A DNA stretch of 6,384 nucleotides from Pseudomonadota bacterium (GTDB lineage Bacteria > Pseudomonadota > Gammaproteobacteria > Xanthomonadales > Xanthomonadaceae): NCBI GenBank assembly GCA_023425225.1, contig JAFADB010000211.1, positions 1 through 6,384 of the forward strand, in the 5' to 3' direction. The notes under the pieces were generated by a model, which made no database searches, was not told the DNA's origin, and saw only the letters and a program-made list of their open reading frames with translations. The position numbers and the translations under genes were made by a program. Numbering within the stretch: position 1 is the first letter of the stretch; the number at the start of each line of letters is the position of its first letter. Shown one piece after another: positions 1-4,749 of the stretch.

Positions 1-858
1 GCGCGTGAGCCAGTACAGCGCCGCGTCCGGGTTGGAGCTGCGCACCGACTTGTGCAGCGCCGAGATCTGGTCGTAGAACTGCTCGCCGCCCTTGTCGAAG
101 CGGCGGGTGCGGTCGGCCAGCACCTGCTGCAGGGTCCGTGCGGTGATCTCCCCGCCCTCGCCCAGCGCCAGTTCGGCGGCGATCTCCAGCAGGGTCAGGG
201 CGCGGCGCACGTCGCCGTCTGCGGCGCCGGCGATCTCGTGCAGCGATTCGTCGGTGATGCGGATGCCCTGCCCGCCCAGACCGCGTTCGCCATCATCCAG
301 CGCCCGTCGCAGCGCCTCGACGATGTCCGCGGCGGACACGGCCTCCAGCACGTGCACGCGGCAGCGCGACAGCAGCGCCGAGTTCAGCTCGAACGAGGGA
401 TTCTCGGTGGTGGCGCCGACGAAGATGATCGTGCCGCGCTCGATGTGCGGCAGGAATGCATCCTGCTGGGCCTTGTTGAAACGGTGCACCTCGTCGACGA
501 ACAGCACCGTGCGGCGGCCTTCGGCGAAGCGCTGCGCGGCCTCGGCCAGCACCTGGCGCACCTCCGGCAACCCGGACAGCACCGCGGAGATGGCGCGGAA
601 CTCGGCATCGGCGTAGTGCGCCAGCAGCAGCGCCAGGGTGGTCTTGCCGCAGCCGGGCGGCCCCCACAGGATCATCGAGTGCACGCGTCCGGATTCGACC
701 GCCCGCCGCAATGCGGTGTCGGCCGCGAGCAGGCGCTTCTGCCCCACCATCTCGTCCAGGGTGCGCGGGCGCATGCGCTCGGCCAGGGGCCGCATGTGCT
801 CCTGGTCCACGCTCAGCAGGTCTTGCGCCGGGAACGGCTGGGATCGGTTTCTGGCCAC
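1..858 (-). CDS. rarA: RarA (MgsA), AAA+ ATPase of stalled replication forks; 3' end outside window
   Basis: RarA belongs to the clamp-loader-like AAA+ ATPases; it acts in the cytoplasm at stalled forks and single-strand gaps, with SSB as a known partner in E. coli. Read from 858 the frame is open for 286 codons to the window edge, so the C-terminal third or so of a roughly 440-450 residue family member is missing. Visible motifs in order: PLAERMRPRTLDEMVGQ at residues 24-40 (typical RarA N-terminus), Walker A GPPGCGKTT at 66-74, Walker B VLFVDE at 118-123 followed by VHRFNKAQQD, sensor 1 GATTENPSFELN at 148-159, arginine finger in LLSRCRV near 165, and sensor 2 GDVRRALTLLE near 215-225. Start choice: an in-frame TAA lies at 868-870, so GTG at 858 is the first start; ATG at 795 (residue 22) is the alternative, still before the conserved block. 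No Shine-Dalgarno is visible. Identity is certain; the start is probable. Confidence 0.96.
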   Translation of the reverse strand, partial: MARNRSQPFPAQDLLSVDQEHMRPLAERMRPRTLDEMVGQKRLLAADTALRRAVESGRVHSMILWGPPGCGKTTLALLLAHYADAEFRAISAVLSGLPEVRQVLAEAAQRFAEGRRTVLFVDEVHRFNKAQQDAFLPHIERGTIIFVGATTENPSFELNSALLSRCRVHVLEAVSAADIVEALRRALDDGERGLGGQGIRITDESLHEIAGAADGDVRRALTLLEIAAELALGEGGEITARTLQQVLADRTRRFDKGGEQFYDQISALHKSVRSSNPDAALYWLTR

Positions 859-864
859 CGCGTC

Positions 865-870
865 ATTTTA
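865..870 (-). promoter_or_regulatory. Candidate -10 box of rarA (TAAAAT)
   Basis: On the minus strand TAAAAT differs from the sigma-70 -10 consensus at one position. Only six bases separate it from the GTG codon, so transcription would begin at or next to the start codon, giving a leaderless or nearly leaderless rarA mRNA. At 17-bp spacing the -35 position reads CACCGG, a poor match, and it falls inside the inverted repeat at 878-900. AT-rich hexamers are rare in this GC-rich sequence, which gives it some weight. This is prediction only. Confidence 0.45.
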
Positions 871-877
871 CCCGGCC

Positions 878-900
878 CCCGTCGCAGCCGGTGCGACGGG
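878..900. promoter_or_regulatory. Perfect inverted repeat in the rarA/dmeF divergent region, possible operator
   Basis: CCCGTCGCA and TGCGACGGG form perfect 9-bp arms around the 5-base spacer GCCGG. The core TGCGAC occurs once more, as a direct copy, at 903-908. The palindrome overlaps the expected -35 position of rarA and lies about 60 bases before the dmeF start, so a dimeric regulator bound here could influence either gene. It has no T-tract, so an intrinsic terminator is unlikely. No regulator gene lies in the window and I do not recognise the site as that of a named factor. Confidence 0.4.
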
Positions 901-959
901 CTTGCGACGCACCCGCGGCGCTTTCACCATGGCGCGGTTCCCCACGTCCAGACGCCGCC

Positions 960-1958
960 ATGTCCCACCACGATTCCCTGCACGCCTTCACCCACCGCCA
1001 CGACTTCCTCGGCGAACGGCACCAGCGCAATGCCCGGCGCACCTGGTGGGTGGTCGGGCTGACCGCGGCGATGATGGTCGGCGAGATCGTCGCCGGCTGG
1101 TGGACCGGCTCGATGGCGCTGCTGGCCGACGGCATGCACATGGCCACTCACGCCGGCGCGCTGTCGCTGACCGGCCTGGCCTACTGGTTCGCGCGCCGGC
1201 ACCGCGACGACCCGCGCTTCAGCTTCGGCACCGGCAAGGTCGGCGACCTGGCGGGCTTCGCCAGCGCGCTGGTGCTGGGGCTGGTCGCGCTCGGCATCGC
1301 GGTCGAGTCGCTGCTGCGGCTGGCGCGGCCGGTGCCGATCGCCTTCGACGAGGCGCTGTGGGTCGCCTCGCTGGGCCTGGCGGTGAACCTGGCCAGCGCC
1401 TGGCTGCTGTCCGGCGAGCACCATCATCACGATCACGATCACGGCCACCGGCACGACGCCGACGAGCATCACCACGATCACGACCATGCGCACGAGCACA
1501 CGCATGCCGACGCACACGCCCATACCGACCACAACCTGCGCTCGGCCTACCTGCACGTGCTGGCCGACGCGCTGACCTCGGTGCTGGCGATCGTCGCGCT
1601 GCTGCTGGCGCGCGGGATGGGCTGGCTGTGGGTGGACGCACTGATCGGCGTGGTCGGCGCGGTGGTGATCGCGCGCTGGTCGGTGGGCCTGCTGCGCGAT
1701 ACCGGCGCGGTGCTGCTGGACGCCTCGGTCTCGCCGGCGCTGCTGCGGCGCATCCGCGAACGGATCGAGACCGGCGACGACCGCGTCGCCGACCTGCACG
1801 TGTGGCGGGTCGGGCCCGGCCACTATGCCGCGATCGTCTCGCTGGTGACGCACCAGCCGCAGCCGCTGCAGGCCTACCGCCGGCGGCTGCGGGACATCGC
1901 AGGCCTGGAGCACGTCAGCATCGAGGTGCAGCAGTGCCCGGACCGGCTGGCGGCGTGA
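960..1958 (+). CDS. dmeF: CDF-family divalent metal efflux transporter, DmeF type (Co/Ni)
   Basis: This 332-residue inner-membrane protein matches the cation diffusion facilitator family, which exports divalent metals from the cytoplasm in exchange for protons. Blocks that I associate with DmeF are GSMALLADGMHMATHAGAL (50-68), RFSFGTGKVGDLAGFASAL (86-104) and ADLHVWRVGPGHYAAIVS (277-294). About six hydrophobic segments are visible: roughly 29-48, 52-78, 96-120, 132-150, 196-216 and 222-244; a C-terminal cytoplasmic domain of about 80 residues follows. Likely metal ligands are H60/H64 in TM2 and H199/D203 in TM5 (HxxxD). The loop at 154-191 between TM4 and TM5 has 19 His, and six more lie in the first 21 residues. 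ATG 960 is chosen because MSHHD begins the His-rich N-terminus expected for the family; the open frame upstream, including GTG 891, runs back through the rarA promoter region. There is no clear Shine-Dalgarno and no dmeR-like regulator beside it. Co/Ni preference comes from family resemblance; zinc is possible. Confidence 0.9.
   Translation: MSHHDSLHAFTHRHDFLGERHQRNARRTWWVVGLTAAMMVGEIVAGWWTGSMALLADGMHMATHAGALSLTGLAYWFARRHRDDPRFSFGTGKVGDLAGFASALVLGLVALGIAVESLLRLARPVPIAFDEALWVASLGLAVNLASAWLLSGEHHHHDHDHGHRHDADEHHHDHDHAHEHTHADAHAHTDHNLRSAYLHVLADALTSVLAIVALLLARGMGWLWVDALIGVVGAVVIARWSVGLLRDTGAVLLDASVSPALLRRIRERIETGDDRVADLHVWRVGPGHYAAIVSLVTHQPQPLQAYRRRLRDIAGLEHVSIEVQQCPDRLAA
1419..1532 (+). repeat. 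Histidine-codon low-complexity tract within dmeF
   Basis: CAC/CAT codons alternating mainly with GAC/GAT and GCG/GCC encode residues 154-191, half of them His (19 of 38). The tract is imperfect and not a strict tandem repeat. It encodes the cytoplasmic metal-binding loop found in many CDF transporters. Such tracts can change length between strains by slippage or recombination. Confidence 0.8.
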
Positions 1959-1962
1959 TCGC

Positions 1963-1998
1963 CACCGGCCGGCCTTGTCGTGGCCGGATCGGTGCTAC
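1963..1998 (-). repeat. Hairpin between convergent dmeF and lolA, GTAG-type REP-like element
   Basis: Arms CACCG (1963-1967) and CGGTG (1990-1994), then CCGGCC (1969-1974) and GGCCGG (1982-1987), pair into an 11-bp stem with a small internal loop and a 7-base apical loop. Read on the minus strand, GTAG (1998-1995) sits directly 5' of the stem, the layout of GTAG-class REP elements described in Xanthomonadaceae; the TAG of that tetranucleotide is the lolA stop codon. The hairpin fills the 36-base gap between the two stop codons and could act as a bidirectional transcript end or RNA-stabilising structure. It lacks a T-tract, so an intrinsic terminator is not supported. The hairpin is certain as sequence; the REP assignment is an inference. 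Confidence 0.55.
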
Positions 1999-2618
1999 TC
2001 GCCGACCACGTCCACGCCCTTGGCCGGGACGTAGCGGAAGGTGCCGGCGGCGAACGACGGATTGCGCTTCCAGCCGCTGAAGCTGATCACGGTGCGCTGG
2101 CCGGTGGCATCGACCACCTCCATGCGGCTGAGCCCGCCGTTGCCGAAGCCGAGGTTGGCGAACTGGAAGCCCGATTCGGTGCCCTGCTTGGGCGAGAGCG
2201 CCAGCCACTGCAGGCCGTCGCGCGGCGCGGCCTCCTCGCTGACGTCGAACTGGCGATCCAGGCGGCCGGGGTCGACCAGCGCCGACAGCGGGCTGTTCTG
2301 TTCCTCCTCGCCCTGCGGGCGCACCGTGGCCTGCTGCAGGTCCGGGTCGTACACCCAGACCTTGCTGCCGTCGGCCACGATCAGCTGCTCGTAGGGCTTG
2401 ACGTACTCCCAGCGGAACAGCCGCGGCGCCGACAGCGCAACGCGGCCGCTGGAGCTTTCCTTCAGCTTGCCGTTGCTGGTGTAGACCTGCTGGGTGAACT
2501 GGCCGTCCAGGCCCTTCAGGCCGGTGGTGAAGGCCTTGAGGTCATCGCGGGCACCGGCCAGCGCGGTGGTGGACAACAGCGCGGTGGCAAGGACGGCATG
2601 GCGGAGCGTGCGGCGCAT
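1995..2618 (-). CDS. lolA: LolA, periplasmic outer-membrane lipoprotein carrier
   Basis: LolA accepts mature lipoproteins from the inner-membrane LolCDE (or LolDF) transporter and carries them through the periplasm to LolB. The 207-residue product begins with a signal peptide: MRRTLRH, a hydrophobic stretch to about residue 20, and cleavage near ALAGA before RDDLKAF. Family blocks are LDGQFTQQVY (37-46), SGRVALSAPRLFRWEYVKPYEQLIVADG spanning 57-84 (with the conserved Arg at 66 before LFRW), KVWVYDPDLQQATVR (86-100), and the C-terminal TFRYVPAKGVDVVGE. Length suits the family. Start: ATG 2618 is the only one giving a clean signal peptide; the frame is open upstream but lies antisense-like within the preceding gene's other frame. 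A GGAA at about 13 bases upstream is a weak ribosome-binding candidate. It follows the transglutaminase-like gene by 115 bases on the same strand and converges with dmeF. Confidence 0.96.
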   Translation of the reverse strand: MRRTLRHAVLATALLSTTALAGARDDLKAFTTGLKGLDGQFTQQVYTSNGKLKESSSGRVALSAPRLFRWEYVKPYEQLIVADGSKVWVYDPDLQQATVRPQGEEEQNSPLSALVDPGRLDRQFDVSEEAAPRDGLQWLALSPKQGTESGFQFANLGFGNGGLSRMEVVDATGQRTVISFSGWKRNPSFAAGTFRYVPAKGVDVVGE

Positions 2619-2733
2619 CGGGGAATGTTTCCGTAAAGGGACCAAGCGGATTTTGAACGCATCAGGATGAATGGGCGAGTCATGCCGCCCGCGACGTTCA
2701 GCATCGGCCGAACCGGTGCGACTGCTGGCCGGA
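2619..2733 (-). other. 115-base gap before lolA, weak palindromes and possible promoter
   Basis: No open frame of note lies here. Two nested short inverted repeats are visible: TGAACG (2654-2659) with CGTTCA (2695-2700), and inside them GGGCG (2673-2677) with CGCCC (2686-2690). On the minus strand CAAAAT at 2653-2648 could be a -10 box for lolA, about 30 bases before the ATG, but no convincing -35 sits at the right distance. The gap is long enough for lolA to have its own promoter; I cannot show that it does. Confidence 0.3.
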
Positions 2734-4629
2734 CTACGGCTGCCCGCCCAGCTGCGCCTGGTCCAGGTCGCCATACAGCACCTGGCCGCGGAACCCGCGC
2801 CGCACCTGCTGGAAGAGCTGGCGGAAGGCCGGGTAGTCCTGCGGCTGGCACAGCTGCCCGGCGCCATGCACCGCGCGCCGGTGCAGCCGATGGGTCGCCA
2901 CCACCGTCTGCCCGTCGCGCTGCCAGCGTGCGCTGTATTCGCCGGCGGCGTTGCTGAACACGGTGTCGCGCGGGACCGCCACGATCGGCACGCTGTCCGG
3001 GAACACCAGGGTGTAGGTCTCCTGGCGCAGGCTGTCGTCGCACGGGAACGGGGTGAGATTGTCCTCGGCCGAGGCGGTGGCGTAGATGCCGCGCATCGAG
3101 TCGGCACCGGGCATGTCCGGCAGGGTCATGCCGCCGACCACCGAGAAATCCACGTAGTCCTCGGCACGGTAGCGATAGGCATAGCCGAACGGATGGCCCA
3201 GGTCCTGCGGATCGCCGTGCAGCTCCAGCCCGCCACGGCCCTGGAAGCCGGACCTGGCCAGGATCGACTCCTCGATGCGGGCGCGGTTCTGCGCGTTGAG
3301 CTGGACGAAGGTGCCGCGCAGCCCGATCTCCCCGCTCTGGCCCGGATCGAGCCGGGTCTGGCCGGACACGCTGCCGTCGGCGCCGAAGCGGAAATCGGCC
3401 TGGACCCGGTAGGCGTTGCGGCTGGCATCGTCGGCCGGCGTGCGCGCCAGGCGTCCATCGGCGGTATGCACCACCGGCGCGCCCAGGTCGCTGGCCGGGA
3501 GCTGCCCGAAGCGGGCGTAGCCGCTGGTGGAATCCAGGTACAGGTCGAACTCGGGGATGTAGGTGATGGCGTGGTTGAAGCGTCCCAGCACCGGAACCGG
3601 AGGCAACGTCGGCCCGCCGCCGGCCCCGATCAGCACCGGCGTGCTGGCGATGCCTTTGGCCGCCAGCAGCGCCCCCAGCACCACCGTGTAGTCCTTGCAG
3701 TCGCCGTAGTGGTTGTCGAGGATGTCGTCGGCGCTGTTGGGCTCGAGCCCGCCATTGCCCAGGTACACCGCCACGTAGCGGATGTTCCTGGCCACCCATT
3801 GGTACAGGGCCGCGGCCTGGGCGCGGCGGTCGTCGATGCCGGCGGTGATGTCTTCGGCCAGCGCCCTCACCTTCGGCGTCACCTGCGCCGCCTGCCCGCC
3901 CTTGACGTGGTAGGCCAGGCCCATGCGCGACCAGTCCTCGTAGGTGCTGGCCATGATGGTAGGGCTGAACTCCCAGGTGGCCGCGCTCCAGTTCTGGCTC
4001 TTCATCGGGTCGCCGCGCCGGTAGCGCCATTCCCAGCGCGCCTGCCCGTCCTTGATCGCGGGCCGGGTGCCGCCCTGCACGCCGCGCGCGTACAGGTGCA
4101 TCGGCAACGTGCGCGGCGCGGTCAGGGTGACCACCGCGTCGTCGTACTGGGAGAACACGCTGAAGGTCTCCCACAGGCCGAAATAGCCGGGGAAGTACGG
4201 CGTGTGCTGTACGCGCCGGACCCGGTAGACGATGCGCGTGCCCGGTGCCAGGTTGGGAAACACCACCACCTTGACCTTGCGGTCGGCATACATGGCCGCC
4301 GAGGCGCTGGAGTAGCTCTCCTGGATGTAGATGCGGTCCTCGGGCACGTCGTGGCGCTGGCCGTCGGCGGTGAGCGAGTACGCCTCGAGCACCTCCAGCG
4401 TTTCCATCTTCTCGGAGTAGCTCATCCGCACCTGGCTGAAACGGTCCACCGCCGCCTTGGTCTTGAGCAGGATCTCGTACAGGTCGGTCTCGACGCTGCT
4501 GGCGTCCTCGCGCACCTCGTAGTCGGCGCGGTAGCGCACGTAGCTGTAGTTGTTGTCGGCCTGCGGCGCGGACTGGGCAGCCGCCAGGGCCGGGGCGAGC
4601 AACAGAAGCAGGACGGCAAGCAGGCGCAT
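2734..4629 (-). CDS. Exported DUF3857 / transglutaminase-like protein, function unknown
   Basis: The 631-residue product starts with a signal peptide, MRLLAVLLLLLAPALAAAQS, with probable cleavage after AAA and no lipobox Cys, so it is predicted periplasmic. Residues about 30-220 match the DUF3857 type (GTRIVYRVRRVQHTPYFPGYF near 130-150). A transglutaminase/papain-like core follows at about 255-370: ALYQWVARNIRYVAV (274-288), then HYGDCKDYTVVLGALLAAKGI with Cys311, NHAITYIP with His353, and YLDSTSGY with Asp366, so the Cys-His-Asp triad is intact. A beta-rich C-terminal region (about 400-631) has no domain I can name; its two Cys (530, 594) are the only others in the protein. Such folds can be proteases, amidases or cross-linking enzymes; the substrate is unknown. 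ATG 4629 is preferred over in-frame ATG 4716 because the extension would translate the REP elements and bury the signal peptide. No strong Shine-Dalgarno. It lies between ftsK and lolA on one strand, suggesting an envelope role. Confidence 0.88.
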   Translation of the reverse strand: MRLLAVLLLLLAPALAAAQSAPQADNNYSYVRYRADYEVREDASSVETDLYEILLKTKAAVDRFSQVRMSYSEKMETLEVLEAYSLTADGQRHDVPEDRIYIQESYSSASAAMYADRKVKVVVFPNLAPGTRIVYRVRRVQHTPYFPGYFGLWETFSVFSQYDDAVVTLTAPRTLPMHLYARGVQGGTRPAIKDGQARWEWRYRRGDPMKSQNWSAATWEFSPTIMASTYEDWSRMGLAYHVKGGQAAQVTPKVRALAEDITAGIDDRRAQAAALYQWVARNIRYVAVYLGNGGLEPNSADDILDNHYGDCKDYTVVLGALLAAKGIASTPVLIGAGGGPTLPPVPVLGRFNHAITYIPEFDLYLDSTSGYARFGQLPASDLGAPVVHTADGRLARTPADDASRNAYRVQADFRFGADGSVSGQTRLDPGQSGEIGLRGTFVQLNAQNRARIEESILARSGFQGRGGLELHGDPQDLGHPFGYAYRYRAEDYVDFSVVGGMTLPDMPGADSMRGIYATASAEDNLTPFPCDDSLRQETYTLVFPDSVPIVAVPRDTVFSNAAGEYSARWQRDGQTVVATHRLHRRAVHGAGQLCQPQDYPAFRQLFQQVRRGFRGQVLYGDLDQAQLGGQP

Positions 4630-4667
4630 GGGCAAATCCACGGTCTTTCGTGCGGGAACGGAGGCAT

Positions 4668-4736
4668 CCGCGGGAGCGGCGCAAGCCGCGATGGGGCTCC
4701 ACGGATAAAGCCTCATCGCTTGCGCCGCTCCCGCGG
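4668..4736. repeat. Inverted pair of GGAG-type REP-like units forming one long hairpin
   Basis: A 19-bp perfect stem (4668-4686 with 4718-4736) continues, after a 3-base bulge CGC (4687-4689), into a 9-bp stem with one G-T wobble (4690-4698 with 4709-4717) and a 10-base loop. It is best read as two copies in opposite orientation. The plus-strand unit has GGAG at 4673-4676 and a GCGGC-GCAA-GCCGC mini-hairpin at 4676-4689. The minus-strand unit is the same but has lost three bases of that mini-hairpin. This tetranucleotide-plus-palindrome layout is that of REP elements mobilised by RAYT (TnpA-REP) transposases. It lies 13 bases beyond the ftsK stop and 38 bases before the next start, so it may end, slow or stabilise the ftsK transcript. 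No transposase is in the window. Confidence 0.8.
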
Positions 4737-4749
4737 CATCAGGTCGTGC

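Noticed and set aside
266..273. GGGCAGGG on the minus strand, an exact match to the E. coli FtsK-orienting KOPS motif
   Set aside because: A single 8-base motif with seven fixed bases is expected by chance in this amount of GC-rich DNA; it cannot be called functional without genome-wide strand bias.
711..959. Upstream extension of dmeF in the same open frame, including GTG 891
   Set aside because: It would run through the divergent promoter region and into rarA and adds no DmeF-like sequence; MSHHD at 960 is the expected N-terminus.
52..1062. Plus-strand frames of 336 and 174 codons opposite rarA
   Set aside because: Low-complexity composition and no motif; the minus strand carries an unmistakable RarA over the same bases.
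924..1913. Long minus-strand frame opposite dmeF, rich in Val, Met, His and Gln
   Set aside because: It is the antisense of the dmeF reading frame (the Val/Met run is the reverse of the His codons) and shows no recognisable protein feature.
2654..2700. Nested inverted repeats before lolA as an intrinsic terminator
   Set aside because: The stems are only 5-6 bp, widely spaced, and have no following T-tract; noted only as weak structure.
2516..4702. Long 728-codon minus-strand open frame overlapping the transglutaminase-like gene
   Set aside because: It is rich in Arg, Gly, Ala and Pro with no domain, as expected from an out-of-frame reading of GC-rich coding DNA; the overlapping frame has signal peptide and catalytic motifs.
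4630..4716. N-terminal extension of the transglutaminase-like protein from ATG 4716
   Set aside because: The extra 29 residues are mostly translation of REP-like DNA and would place a clear signal peptide inside the protein; ATG 4629 is better.
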